64,000 nt of DNA, from positions 7,532,326-7,596,325 of the forward strand of contig OY811977.1 of NCBI GenBank assembly GCA_963681505.1, given 5' to 3'. This stretch comes from Eunapius fragilis (taxonomy: Eukaryota > Porifera > Demospongiae > Spongillida > Spongillidae). Under the pieces are notes generated by a model. It did not search any database and was not told where the DNA came from. It saw only the letters and a list, made by a program, of their open reading frames with translations. Positions 44,019 to 55,815 of this stretch are shown here, in pieces (positions within the stretch are counted from its first letter, which is position 1; each line of letters starts with the position of its first letter). The position numbers and the translations under genes were made by a program.

Positions 44019-44249
44019 TCATGTTGACCCAGAGTCAATTATCTTCATGTTTGTACTTAGAGTTTTATGTCTGCCCACGTGGCCACCTAATGCTTTGGCC
44101 TCTCTACTCAACCCAAGTTCTTCATGAGCGCACATCAGCAATTCTTGACGTTTCTGTGGGTCTTTAATTACTCGCAGAGTGTCAAATGATATGTGATTTT
44201 TGGGCTTTTGGACTTCACTATAACGGTAGTTGAGTTCGCCATTTTTCAT
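44019..44249 (-). pseudogene. Ginger-type integrase N-terminal zinc-finger fragment
   Basis: The minus strand reads ISFDTLRVIKDPQKRQELLM, CAHEELGLSREAKALGGHVG and RHKTL. The H-x(n)-H spacing and GGHxGRxKTL are typical of the HHCC zinc finger of Ginger and KRBA2-like integrases. The CxxC half is missing, so only one exon survives. It lies about 330 bp inside the right terminus of the 2.2-kb element. Confidence 0.65.
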
Positions 44250-44724
44250 TGATGAATAGAGGTATTCTTGGCTCCAATGTTTTTTACTCCTTTCAGTTGC
44301 GGAGGGAATCCATGCCTCAAGAGATGTTTTCTCTTACGTTAACATTAATTAATAAACTGTTAGAATTGTAATAAACTTGCAATGCTCCCCGCTCCGTGCC
44401 TGCAGGCAGGAAGTACTATTTATAGAACCTTCTACCGCTATAGACATCCTTGGCTCCTATGCTATGCCTCATGCCTGACTTTAGTATCTCCTACCTAGGC
44501 AGCAAGCACTCATTTAGTGCCGCTTGGTAAGAAGCACTATATATAGTGCTTCCTGCCGGTTTAGTGATTCTTGCCTCCTACACCGGGGTTAGGGGGGGGG
44601 GATAAGGGGGCTTAGAAGTGTTCTAATTCGTATGCGTGGCTGGGCTTGGAACGTTTTGCTCTGGCTTTAGAGGTTTGGCCTCCTTGGAAACCATCCAACT
44701 CATGTCCCGCTAGTCGTTAGCCAC

Positions 44725-46057
44725 TCACACTTCCGGTTTCCTGAGACCCACGGCACCCTCGATAGGATGGACGCTGTCATTATAGAGGGAGGGGCCAATG
44801 ATAGTATTGGAGGGAGTGAGATAACGAACGGCTAGGATAGAAGTTGCTGCAACACATAACTCTATGCAAATTTCTTTGCATGTAAAACTACAGAAAACAG
44901 TTTTTTTTTGCTTAACACATTGCTGAAATGAAATCTTGAAAATTCCTTTCATTGGATGCACACAATGTCTGCATATAGGTACACAGATAATTACTGAAAT
45001 CATTTCTCACTAGAAATACTGAAGTACGTTGACTTCTTGCGTCATCCTTGATGCTAGCGAGCAATCCACTAGCATCTCGTGAGTAGGTGTTATTAGCCAG
45101 TTCTTCCGTGATTGGCATATTCCTTAGTCTCGTACCCAGACCCTCATTCCTTGCTTCTCTTGGTCTCGTCATGGACAACATTAAACGCAAAACTTCTGTA
45201 CGCTTTACAGCTATGATGTGAACGATCAGAGTCACTCCTGCGGATAAACTAAAAGCCGGGACACAAATCGTTAAGAGTATTTGAAGGCCCTTATTCGGTG
45301 TTGATGAAGCAAAACCGTACACACGAGCGATCAGTGGTGGTATGATGAGAATACAAAACAACATTGGATACGCCACAAGTGGTAGAAGCTGTCTGAACGC
45401 TATGTTGTTTTGTTCTCGACCGAACACATTTTCACCCAATTTCCTGTGTGCACGATAGTACACGGTAATCATCATAGTCACCATGGCTATGCACTGCAGG
45501 ACTAGGATAACGAAAGCTGGTCCCAACCATACTGCAATGAGCTCGATATTACCAACTGAGTAACTTTTTCCACATTTCTTTCTCTGTACCGAACACCACT
45601 CACCGGATGGTCCGTATGAATCGGTGATCAGAGGAATGGATGAAATGGCAATCGGGAACAGTATGGAAGAAATGACGTACAGAGGTTCCAGCTTCCTCAT
45701 GTTCTTCAAAAGAACCGCGAAGCAGAAGAGGTGAAATGTGATCCAACAGCCAAAGCAAACCTTCATCCAAACGGCCACCATGAACAGATAGCCTACAACC
45801 GCACATGATATAGCCTGCAGGTCGTTGTAATCTATGAACAAAAATTGGCATATCGTCATTGATGCGTGGAACAGCGAAGCCATGACCTGGTATGCGGCCA
45901 GACGGTAGATGAATTGTTTGTGCAGCTTTAGATAAAACAGCCAACAGAGTGCGACGAGGCACGTTACCACGGAAACTGCTCCCAGCGATCCCAGAATACG
46001 GATCAGGAAACTGTCCGTAAGTTCACCAGTAGAGCAATTACTGAGATTGGTTTCCAT
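44725..46057 (-). CDS. Seven-transmembrane receptor, unclassified lineage
   Basis: From the ATG at 46057 the frame encodes a short extracellular N terminus with NLS and NCS glycosylation sites. Seven hydrophobic segments follow, including LGAVSVVTCLVALCWLFYL, VGYLFMVAVWMKVCFGCWI and LLTICVPAFSLSAGVTLIV. GPSGEWCSV before TM5 carries the conserved extracellular Cys. Read unspliced it gives 381 residues. A phase-compatible intron from a GTAATT donor after 44995 to a GTTGCAG acceptor before 44846 would replace the last residues with TTSILAVRYLTPSNTII and a tail ending LRKPEV, giving 394. The topology is like cAMP-receptor/GPR157-like outliers, but I see no class-defining motif (no DRY, no NPxxY). 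The frame is intact. Confidence 0.72.
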
Positions 46058-46199
46058 TCTCCACGCCTGGCCCTGGATAAATTCACGGATGTGTGGGACA
46101 AATAGTTTATTAACCTTAATAGGGAATTAAGCGGATTGCTAATTTTACCATTCAACATTACACGTATAGGGACGTCACGATGTATCGCCATCTTTTAAC

Positions 46200-46439
46200 C
46201 TAAAACACCCGTTTCTCGCCGTCCATAGAATCATTAGAGTGTGGAGCGCCGCTTTCATTTGTTCAACTTGTCAACAAATCTGCACTTTGCTTTGATTTAA
46301 ACTGCTAGTTTTATGTAAAGTCAACTGTTTGACCGCACTGTGTACATTGTGCGACCTTTTGGCCCGACCACCGTAAAAAGGCTGCACACTTCAGCAGATA
46401 GCAGTGCACAAAACATATTATATTAATACGGGATGAGGT
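46200..46439. other. Upstream of receptor gene
   Basis: No gene or clear core promoter element is recognised between the receptor start and the retroelement fragment. Confidence 0.35.
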
Positions 46440-46849
46440 ATTCAACCTCTGTCGTCGTGCCCACCTAAGTGCGAGTGTGGAGAGAGGTCATGGTCTCCCC
46501 AGAGACCTTGCCTACACCAGCCTAGACCTGCTGACATCCTTATTGCTGGCTGGGACAGGGGGACATGCAGCGCTTGACCTGTGACCATCACTTCACCACT
46601 CTGCTCTAGCTGACATGTTGAGTGAGTCATGTCACAGACTGGTGTGGCATCCCTTGCAGGAGAGGCCCAAATGCCGAGCTGCATTCCATTGGCAGTGGAG
46701 AATCGGGGCAAGCAGGCCCACGATACCTTCTCGAGCCTGGCGCCCTACCTGGCCATTCACCAGTCCTCCCCAAAGCTATCAGTGATCCTGGTTCGTTCCG
46801 CTGCATGATTGCCAGAGCCATCCTGGCCAGGGAGCCTCCACTCTCCTAA
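46440..46849 (+). pseudogene. RLE-type family 2 retroelement 3' fragment
   Basis: Degenerate plus-strand sequence corresponds to the endonuclease tail. It ends with FRCMIARAILAREPPLS before a stop, matching the arms at 24045 and the fuller copy at 59390. Several stops occur in the upstream part. Confidence 0.65.
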
Positions 46850-47889
46850 CTGACCAGCATTGCCATCAACACACCTAACCATCATTATAAAATTGGACCC
46901 CTCAAACAGGCTGCCTGTTTCATGCTGGATCTTCACATGTAGAAGACATTCACCCCATTTTTAGTTGACGGGCTACTGCATAAAGAGACTATATACACTT
47001 TATAAAGCGTATGGTCACTGCCCTATCATACAAGTGGGATGAAGTCTATTCTGCAACAGTTATATCGAAGCAGGGCTTGCTTTTGCTGCGATTCAATAAA
47101 ATGAGTTTGCTGCCAAAGGGGTCACGCACCAAAAGGCCTGGAGAAGTGGACTAGGCTTCAATGATGGTGTTCCCCAGCATGGCCTCGTTCATGGAGTGAA
47201 GTAGTTTATTTATTTGTCTCTTTGTCTCATTATTTGTTTATTTATTTTCATTTCTATAACTCATTTTCTAGATAGTCTGTTTTCTTTCATTTATAACACT
47301 CCACTTTCCGTATGCTGCAATAGGTGTGTTATATGATGACTTTACATCATTTCGGAAGGCATACAGTATATTGTCTAACTATCTGAACCTGAGGCAGCAG
47401 GTTCAATATAGGATTGATTGAGGGTGATGAATGTCATTAATTAAACTTCACTAGCGTCAAGAGGGACAACGGAGAAACGGATCGCTTATCTCTTTATCGC
47501 GGTGGAATGAGAGCACAACGACTACAGTTCTACGTTGGTTCCGTGTCATAAAACGGTGTGGTTATAGAGAAACTAACAATTTCCTGTTTTTCGTGCCCAG
47601 TCCTAAAATAATTCTTGGTCGTCGTCGTCGTCTTCTTATTCTTAGGAAGGTATAACTCGAGCTACGAACGGTTTTGAAGAACTGCAATAGTACCAATCGC
47701 TTTGAAATTTACCGGCACGTTATCCTTACATTTCATATAGACACATATATATCAAGTTCTATTTTTTTTATAATGATAATAATAGATTTTTTGTTAATAA
47801 TTTTAGGCAGCATATTTAAATACTCTAACATTTGGTGTTCCTATCGCAGTTTAGTTGTTACTTTGGCTAGGGAAGTTGTTTTTCTAAAA
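46850..47889. other. Intergenic, no gene seen
   Basis: The sequence includes T/A-rich tracts near 47210-47290 and a GTCGTCGTCGTC run near 47620. The last 40 bp form a leader shared with the RAEPEKKRAS gene at 22729. No other feature is supported. Confidence 0.4.
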
Positions 47890-48391
47890 ATGCCTTCGCG
47901 TGAAGAGATCTACGCAACGAGCGGAATACCTCCAAAAGCAAGACGAGAACAAAGCTAAAGCCCGAGCGCTCTACAAGGCCAATCCCGAAAAAAAGACCTC
48001 TGTACGCGACAGCTACAAGGCCGGTCCCGAAAGGAAGAAGGCCTCTGTAAGCGACAGCTACAAGGCCGATAATGAATCTAAGCGAACTGCTAAAAGGTGG
48101 CGATATGAAGAGGACCTCGAGGAGAACCGTGCTGCTAAAAGGCGGCGATATGAAGAGGACCTCGAGGAGAACCGTGCTGCTAAAAGGCGGCGATATGAAG
48201 AGGACCTCGAGGGAAACCGCGCTGCTAACAGGCAAAAATACGAGGACAATTCAGCTGCCATTAAAGCCTCTGAAAGGAGTCGGTATTGGAATGACCCCGC
48301 CGTCCGATTGGCTAAATGTGCTGCCGAAAGAACGCGGTACCGGAACTACCACTACCACCCAAAGGTGTGTTGTTATGGCATGTTGTATTAA
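47890..48391 (+). pseudogene. Tandem-repeat protein paralogue (KANPEKK / YEEDLEENRAAKRRR)
   Basis: The start codon at 47890 is in the frame MPSREEIYATSGIPPKARRE, but the repeat frame is shifted by one base, so the normal reading (KRSTQRAEYLQKQDENKAKA) is entered only by a frameshift near 47903. It continues with ALYKANPEKKTSVRDSYKAG, three units of YEEDLEENRAAKRRR and a WNDPAVRLAKCAAERTR tail to a stop. The last two full units are identical at DNA level. Charged, probably helical; function unknown. Confidence 0.62.
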
Positions 48392-48399
48392 CATAAAAA

Positions 48400-48855
48400 A
48401 AGCTGTGCATACAGTCTTGTACTGTATGCACATGTTATAGCCACCATAAGGTCTTCTACTCTCACATTTATGTAACATCAGACCTTCTGCCCACATTCAT
48501 ATCCTACAGTGCCATGTAGTTCACTTCCTGAGTTCCCACACTGTCCATGTATGATACACCTCCATGTTTAGATAATTCGACCAATCAAATTTTAGCACAT
48601 GATGGAATTGGACCAATAGAATTATAGCACAGTCTGCACACGTGTTAAGCTTTGCAGGTATAAAAGTCACTCATGCATGCACCCGCTGAATTATAGTACA
48701 CTTTGCAAATTAAAAGAGGTAAAAATTTAATAATACTCTATGTGGATTCATGTGTAAAGGCTTTGTTGCACTTTGCTTGAAAAAAGAAAATTTAATCATA
48801 CTCTCTGTCACGTACATGTAGATGGCAGCTGAAGACCTAAGGGGTTTTTTTTGAG
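48400..48855. other. Spacer, no gene seen
   Basis: AT-rich sequence with two related short blocks (AATTATAGCACA and AATTATAGTACA near 48620 and 48691). A T8 tract followed by GAG at 48845-48855 may be the acceptor of the proline-rich exon. Confidence 0.4.
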
Positions 48856-51800
48856 GGGTCGGAGGAGGAAGAGGAGGAGGAAGTGGATGAATACATTCAT
48901 CCTCCAACTCCTCTCCCCTTCACCCTGCCACAAGAAGCCCCGCTATCTGTAGTGTCGCCAATGTACACGTTACACGCGTATTGTCAGTAGACTGGATGGT
49001 GCAGCCCAATCACGGGCAGCAGGCTATATTCAAGAACTCTGTACTCACACAAGCAATACACTTATATAGGAATTCACAGATGGACAGACTGACTGGCAAC
49101 TATGACGTCATCTATAGAGCATGCACAATGACATACAGAGAAGGACAGAGAGACTAGACATAGTCAACAGTACAAATATTACATTTCCTCCCTCCTTGCA
49201 AAGGCTGCTGCTACAAACGATCAGGTGGGCGTCGGTCCCTGGTAGACCGACGGAGTGGAACTGGATTTGGAATGGGTTCAGGAACTGCCTGGATTACAGC
49301 ATCAGCTAGAGGTACTGAGATGTCAACCATGGGTGGTCTTTCCTCATCTCTTGTTGCAGCCTCCTCCTGAATGTCTGGAAGGTCCACTACTTCATCCTGC
49401 TGTGCTGCTGTAGTCTTCTTAGGGACTTGCGGCTCAGGTGTGGGTGACCGAGCCTTTACATGGTCTGTATGACGACGCACAGCTTGACCATCCTCCAGCT
49501 GTATCACCATGGACACAGGACCAGACATAGCGGTGACCACTCCTGGGACCCATGTGGGAGAACCATGAAAATTACGTGCATACACCAAATCCCCATTCTG
49601 GAACTTGCGATACTTGGCATGTTGATCATGGACTTCCTTCTGCAGCTCCTGTCTTTGAGTCACCTTGGGTGAGATGTCTGGATGCAAAAGGTCCAGGTGG
49701 GATCGTGGCCGCCGACCCAACAACATCTCCGCAGGTGAAAGTCCAGTTGTTGTGTGTGGTGTAAGCCGATACTGAAATAGAAATCTGGCCAGCCTTGTAT
49801 CCAGATCTCCAGTAGTCTTCAAAATGGCCTCCTTGAAGGTCTGGACCACTCTCTCAGCTTGTCCATTAGATGATGGATGATAAGGAGCACTTCTCACATG
49901 CCTGATGCCATTCTTTTTAACAAATGTCTGGAACTCAGCACTAGTGAATGCGGAACCGTTATCTGAAACCATCATTTCTGGTAGACCATGCGTGGCAAAA
50001 AGGTTTCTCAATACTTTAATGGCCTGTTGAGAAGAAGGTGTTGTTACCACAGCTACATCTAACCACTTTGAATGCGCATCCACAACGACCATAAACATCT
50101 TTCCCAAAAACGGGCCTGCAAAGTCCAAATGAAGTCGAGACCATGGTCTGGCTGGCCACTCCCACGGGTGCAAGGGGGCCACCGCAGGTGCTTTACCATG
50201 TTCCTGACAAGCTTGACAACCTTTTACTTTGCCCTCTAAGTCAGCATCAATCCCAGGCCACCAAACAAAACTTCTAGCTAGTCCCTTCATACGCGTGATC
50301 CCAGGGTGAGCATCATGCAGAGTACGCATCACAGCCTCTCTCCCAGCAGGCGGAATAACTACGCGATGCCCCCACAATACACACCCATCCTGCACGCTTA
50401 GCTCGCATTCTCTCTGCTTGTATGGACGAAAAGTCGCATCGTTACTGGCGTGAGCCTGCCATCCAGTCAAAGCCATGTTTCTGACACGGGACAGAATAGG
50501 ATCTTTATCCGTCCAGGACTTTATTTCGGCAGCGGTCACAGGAGAGTCGCCTGTTCTGAGCGTTTCCAACATGAATATGGTGTCCCCGGGAACAGGCACA
50601 TCTGCAGTACTCTCACTAAGTGGCAATCTACTGAAAGCATCGGCATTTGCTTGAGAATCACCAGACTTAAACACAATACGATAATTGTAGGCACTTAAAG
50701 TCAACGCCCACCGTTGTATTCTTGATGATGCCATCGGTGGTACAGGGCGTGTCTCACTGAAGAGATACTGTAGAGGTTTATGATCGGAATAAATCGTGAA
50801 GCTTCTGCCCACAAGGTACTGATGGAACTTCTTAACCCCAAAAACGATCGCTAAGCCTTCCTTTTCTATTTGAGAGTATTTGGCTTCGGCAGGTGCTAAG
50901 GTACGGGACGCATACGCGATCGGCCTCTCAGATCCATCTTTCAGCTGATGAGACAAAACTGCTCCAAGCCCGTAGGGTGAAGCATCACATGAAAGGATTA
51001 ACTCCTTTTCTGGATCAAAGTGGATCAACAGGCTGGAGGAGGACAGTTGCTGCTTTGCATGGTTGAACGCCGCATCCTGTTCGATCTGCCTCCCAGCACC
51101 AAGCAGCACCCTTCCGGAGCAGACTATACAGTGGAGCGAGTATGTCAGCCATGTTGGGCAAAAACTTGCCGTAATAATTCAGGAGACCCACAAACGATCT
51201 CAGCTGCCCAACGTTCTAAGGTCTCGGAGCATCCTCTATGGCGCGTTTCTTCCCTTCCGCTGGACGAATGCCATCAGCTGAGATGTGGTGGCCCAGGTAC
51301 TCAACAGAAGGAGCCATGAAGACGCATTTGGAGAGCTTTAAGCGTAGTCCATGCTCTTCCAAACGCGACATGACACGATCCAGCGTGTGAAGGTGCTCAG
51401 CTTCAGTTGAACCTGAAACGAGAATATCATCCAGATAAACAACCACATATCGCATTGCTTATGTCCCTCAGCAGATTCTCCATTGTCCTTTGAAAAATAG
51501 CTGGCGCCGATGCGACACCAAAAGGTAGTCTGTTGTAGCGATAGAGGCCTTTGTGTGTCGTAATCGTGACGTATTTCTTTGACTCGTCCTCCAGTGCCAA
51601 CTGTAGATATGCATTTGCAAGGTCCAGCTTCGAGAACATTTTACCCTTCCCCAGGGATGCCAGCAAATCGTCTATGCGAGGAAGAGGATAACATTCCAGA
51701 TTAGCTACACGATTGACCGTCAACTTATAATCGCCACACAGCCTTATGCTGCCGTCACCTTTCACCACCGGTACAACAGGAGCGGCCCACTCTGAAAATT

Positions 51801-53712
51801 GTATGGCCTCAATCACCCCTAGTTTCTCGAGCCTCTCCAGCTCCTTTTCCACCTTCTCCCTGACAGCATATGGAACAGCTCGCGGCTTGAAAAAGAGGGG
51901 AGTAGCGGTCTCGTTTACATGGATCTTGACCAGAGTGCCCTTCAGCAGACCCAACTCATCCTTGAATAGCTCTTTATGCTTGCCCAGTATCTCCTGCAAG
52001 GTGCTTTGACTGCTGGTATGGAAAATTCCGCGATTTAGACAAGATGAAAACCGAAACTTACCAATCCAATCTCTCCCCAGGAGGGACGGCCCATCTCCCT
52101 CAATTACCAGTAAGCCCAGATTGGCTTCTTGTTTCTGGTAACGCACCTGCACTGAAATTCGTCCCAGAATTCGCAGTCTTTCACCAGTATAGGTACGGAG
52201 CAACGCATTGGTGTGTTTCAAGGGAGGCCGCTCGTTGCATTTTCCTTTCCAAAGCGTCTTGTAGGTGACCTCGCTGATAACCGACGCGGCCGCACCTGTA
52301 TCAACTTCCATTTCAAGACTAACCTTATTAATCTCCATTGGAACTCTGAACGGCGCTAAGGAAACATTGCTCACGTTGAACAAGGTATACATGTCTTCCA
52401 CGTCCTCGTCTTTCTCTAACGGCTCTGCGAGCAGATTTGTCGACTGTTTCCCAGCTCTATTACCGAACTGTTTTTTAACTGTTTGTTCCTTGCTGCGGCA
52501 CGTTCTTGCCAGATGCCCCTTTTCACCGCATTTGTGGCACTCCACAGACCTGAAACGACATTTTGAAGCACTGTACCTACCTCCGCAACGGAAACAAGGA
52601 GTAGGATGGTCGGCCGTTTGATCAGCTGTCGCCCTCCTTGGTTCCAGAGCGTTGACTGATGTACCCGCCCTTGAAATATCTTGTGAACTTTTCTCGGCGA
52701 GCTCGGCCGCCTGTGCCAGCTCGAACGCTTTCGTGAATGTTAGCTTCGGTTCGGCGAAAAGCCTGCGTTGGACTCGAACATCACGTAACCCGCACACCAA
52801 CCTATCCCGTAACATCTCGTCTAGCGAACCCCCAAACTCACAGTACTCGGAGAGACGGCGAAGCTCAGCGACAAACTGCCCCACTGTCTCAGTCTCTTTT
52901 TGGAAACGAGAGTTGAAATAAAACCGTCGCACGATACACGAAGATGGTGGTGTCAAATGGTCACGAACCAACTTCACAATTTCTTCGAAAGTCTTGTCGG
53001 CCGGCTTTTCGGGAGACACCAGACTGCGAACCAGCTGATATATGTGAGCTCCACAGACGCTGAGCAAGATAGCGCGACGTTTCTCGTCCGTCTTGACGTC
53101 GTTTGCAGTGAAGTAGTGCATCAGCCGCTCGCAGTATGCCGGCCATTCTTCCGCATCTTCATTGAACTGACCCACCGCGCCGTGGACTGCCATGTGTTTT
53201 TGCCCTCGTCGCCAATGTAGTGTCGCCAATGTACACGTTACACGCGTATTTTCAGTAGACTGGATGGTGCAGCCCAATCACGGGCAGCAGGCTATATTCA
53301 AGAACTCTGTACTCACACAAGCAATACACTTATATAGGAATTCACAGATGGACAGACTGACTGGCAACTATGACGTCATCTATAGAGCATGCACAATGAC
53401 AGACAGAGAAGGACAGAGAGACTAGACATAGTCAACAGTACAAATATTACACTATCCCACCACCACCAGCCCCCACCACCACCACCAGCGATGCCCCCAC
53501 CACCACCACCAGCAGTGATGCACCCACCGTCACCACCAGCTGCGCTGGACCCACCACCACCAGCTGCGCTCCCGCCAGTACCACCACCGCCACCGCCTGT
53601 GTCACCAGCGCTGCCCCCACCACCACCAACAGTGCTTCCTCCCTGGCCTGCATGGCCACTGCTACCCTGGCCCAACCTAGCATGGGGGACGTCCCCGCAG
53701 GACACTGGATAA
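48856..53712 (+). CDS. Glu/Pro-rich protein exon split by LTR retrotransposon
   Basis: The left part (48856-48947) encodes an acidic run ([16 protein letters not shown]) and [12 protein letters not shown]. The right part (53452-53712) encodes [20 protein letters not shown], further polyproline and a Trp-rich end ([14 protein letters not shown]) before a stop. Removing the 48948-53451 retrotransposon and one copy of its CTATC duplication restores one open frame across the site, so the two parts were one exon. Polyproline of this kind binds SH3, EVH1 or profilin domains in known proteins. The identity of the gene is not recognised and upstream exons were not found. With the insertion present the exon is disrupted. 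Confidence 0.55.
48948..49183 (-). repeat. 3' LTR of Ty3/gypsy element 2
   Basis: A 236-bp LTR, the downstream copy in the minus-strand orientation, abutting the polypurine tract at 49184-49198. Confidence 0.93.
49211..53193 (-). pseudogene. Ty3/gypsy gag-pol, interrupted
   Basis: The gag ATG is at 53193 ([20 protein letters not shown]). Two CCHC-like knuckles ([13 protein letters not shown] and [14 protein letters not shown]), an aspartic protease ([12 protein letters not shown]) and the first half of reverse transcriptase follow. A frameshift near 51455 separates this from the [13 protein letters not shown] catalytic segment. A TAG near 51217 and a second frameshift near 51108 precede the long open RNase H and integrase part. 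That part has [12 protein letters not shown], the zinc finger [10 protein letters not shown]...CQACQEH, and the D-D-E residues in LDFAGPF, SDNGSAF and NGQAERV. It ends at 49211 with a basic tail [13 protein letters not shown]. Confidence 0.9.
53216..53451 (-). repeat. 5' LTR of Ty3/gypsy element 2
   Basis: A 236-bp LTR, upstream copy for the minus-strand element. It differs from its partner at two T/G positions only. Confidence 0.93.
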
Positions 53713-53756
53713 TAAATACTACTAATTCTTACAATTAGGGTGAAAAAAAACTTATG

Positions 53757-53860
53757 AAACAAGTAAATAAAAACATTCTCTAACGAGAGAGTTGTTGGTA
53801 TATAGGATTGACCAATGGTGTAAAAAGCACGGAAACAAGAGTGACGGAAATTTTACTGGA
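53757..53860. mobile_element. Palindromic MITE family, half copy
   Basis: ACAAGTAAATAAAAACATTCTC, then GTTGGTATATAGGATT and GGAAACAAGAGTGACGG match one arm of the intact copy at 23737. The second arm is absent. Confidence 0.7.
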
Positions 53861-54143
53861 AAATTGAAATAGGCCATATAGAGAAATCGCCCATACATCG
53901 GCGGTCATCTTACATTTTATTTTAAATTGAATTCTAAATGACCTCGGAAAATACTAAAAATTGGTCTGAATTTGAATTGTAGTTTTTATTGCGTTGCAAT
54001 AAAGCAATGTTATACAAAAATCAAGACAAAAAAAATAATTACCGTCGTAGTCTCGTTCCCGGGCCAGGGAACGAGACTAGCTGGTAATTCCAAATTAATG
54101 CCATTTTAATTGCGCTTCGTTAATAAACTCCTATCTATACTGT

Positions 54144-54377
54144 TTACAATATGACGCTAGCTGAATGCCGGTTGCGTCAGCGTCACCGTCAGCGTCAGCG
54201 TCGGTGAATATTGTAAAAAATCATTGTACCCCAGCGTCACTAACGTGACGTGACGCTGGTATAGACTATTCCAGCGTCAGCGTCAGCGTCACGTCACGTT
54301 AATAGTTTACAATATGACGATTCAGCGACGCGGACACTGACGCTGACGCAACATTCAGCTAGCGTAAATATTGTAAG
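54144..54377. mobile_element. Fold-back MITE built from GCGTCA hexamers
   Basis: Inverted ends TTTACAATATGACGCTAGC and GCTAGCGTAAATATTGTAA enclose AGCTGAATG blocks and runs of GCGTCA on both sides. The centre has the dyad CCAGCGTCACTAACGTGACG. The whole is a near-palindrome of 234 bp with internal ACAATAT repeats. Confidence 0.8.
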
Positions 54378-54627
54378 CTCAGCTTAACGTGTCAAACCAA
54401 TAGCAGACCCCCACCCATCCGACAAGAGGTGGATGCGCATCAATTATTAATAATATTAATAACAAAACTCGGACTTCGGCCGCGACATATAGACCAAGGC
54501 AGTCTGTTAAACTTAAGCGCCAACCCCTATAGCCTTGGGAACCCATGCATTGCCGTAGTTCTCTTTCAAGATATATATGCATATGTCTACTGTTTTATTA
54601 TTTTTAATTGTACGCTCTAACACAGGG

Positions 54628-54792
54628 AAAAGTTTCGTGTCAGTTCCCATCCTTGGATTTTGATCCATGTTTCCAGGGTTTTCCCAGTTTAGCAGTTTTC
54701 TTTGCTAACCACATCTAAGGTACAATGTTGACATAAGCCATTCCACCCTGGGAATGTGGATCAAAATCCAAGGATGGGAACACGAAACTTTC
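54628..54792. mobile_element. Small fold-back element
   Basis: About 45-bp inverted arms (AAGTTTCGTGTCAGTTCCCA, ...CCTTGGATTTTGATCCA... and complement) flank a spacer of about 75 bp. Noncoding. Confidence 0.8.
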
Positions 54793-54799
54793 AACTATA

Positions 54800-55815
54800 T
54801 CACAAATGATTTACATTTGCACATACCATCTGCAACAATGCAAACTATCCTGTTTTTCAATTTGATTATAAGTCAAAACCCATGCATGGCATACAACTAA
54901 ACACTCGCTGCAAACCCTCCTATATGGTGGGTTCTTCAATATTTATTAGTAGTGGCTGCTGTGCTTGTGGGTGTGGTAGTATTGGTATCAATTGCTGTGA
55001 ATTACACATGCAGATCAGATTTTCCTCTCTTAGCTACAAGTACGTTCTATAGAATCGTTGTACCGTTCGTTCTTTTTGATCGGCTTATCTCAATTTAGTT
55101 TTTTTGGTGAACTTGATTATTGTGTATGGTGAAATTTTTAGCTGTAACAGGGCGCATACTAAAATGACTATCTTTAAAAATGACTATCCTTGTCTATAAC
55201 CATATGCAAGAAGTCTGTTTGCATACTACTGACGTGCACCTGTGAAGTACCAGCTGATAGGGTGAAGAAAACAATTAACTGGTCAAACAAGTCTTAAAAT
55301 ACACAATTAAGGTTTGTAATTCATGACAATTTACTTCTTTAAAAACTACCTTTCCTCTTTTATCCATGTCAGCATGCAGACGCAGCCCTACTTTCTGGCT
55401 CTTTAACTATTGGTTATGGATTCGTTGGAAACCGACACTACTGATGTACTTTTTCTGTACAAGCTTGAAATCCATGTCATAATTTTTATGACAGACACAT
55501 TGATGTATTTATTACAAGTTACAGGATTATAATAACACGTACACAGCAAGTGAACTTCACCTATCTTGGCACGTGATCTCACTCGCGTGATCATCACCCG
55601 CTAGGGTGTATACTAGTAGCGTCGGGCACGGCGATCACTCGACGGCGTGAGTGAACTTCGCTCTTTTGTCATTGCAGTGCACGATGCCCTCTTAACAGGT
55701 GCATTTGAAAGGGAAGGAGCTATAGTATTAATGAAATGCTATAGATTAGCGGCTACATCTTGAGCCGGGTCATCAATAAATCAATAATCTTTCAGCTGTC
55801 AGCAATTTGTGACCT
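54800..55815. other. Intergenic, no gene seen
   Basis: No supported ORF. A block near 55560-55680 has several CGTGATC/GATCACT dyads around CACTCGCGTGATC. Confidence 0.4.

Larger units (their letters stand above)
42395..44582 (-). mobile_element. Second Ginger-like element, 2.2 kb, mostly non-coding
   Basis: Perfect 10-bp inverted termini TGTAGGAGGC and GCCTCCTACA are flanked by the exact 4-bp duplication CCGG (42391-42394 and 44583-44586). Subterminal palindromes such as AGCACTATATATAGTGCT lie near the right end and related AGAAACACT units near the left. Inside are a 71-bp triplicate, a three-hairpin repeat and one integrase zinc-finger fragment. The termini differ in sequence from the large element at 25858, so it is a separate lineage. 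Confidence 0.8.
48948..53451 (-). mobile_element. Ty3/gypsy retrotransposon 2, full length with dead pol
   Basis: Two 236-bp LTRs (48948-49183 and 53216-53451) run TGTAGTGTCGCC to AATATTACA and differ at two positions. The target duplication CTATC is exact (48943-48947 and 53452-53456). On the minus strand the 5' LTR is the right one, followed by a primer site TTGGCGACGAGGG. A purine tract AAGGAGGGAGGAAA precedes the 3' LTR. The gag start and integrase are present but pol is interrupted. Confidence 0.95.

Noticed and set aside
44390..44600. AGCACTATATATAGTGCT palindrome considered as a microRNA-type hairpin
   Set aside because: It lies in the subterminal part of a DNA transposon, and a transposase-binding role is simpler; no mature-arm asymmetry can be judged here.
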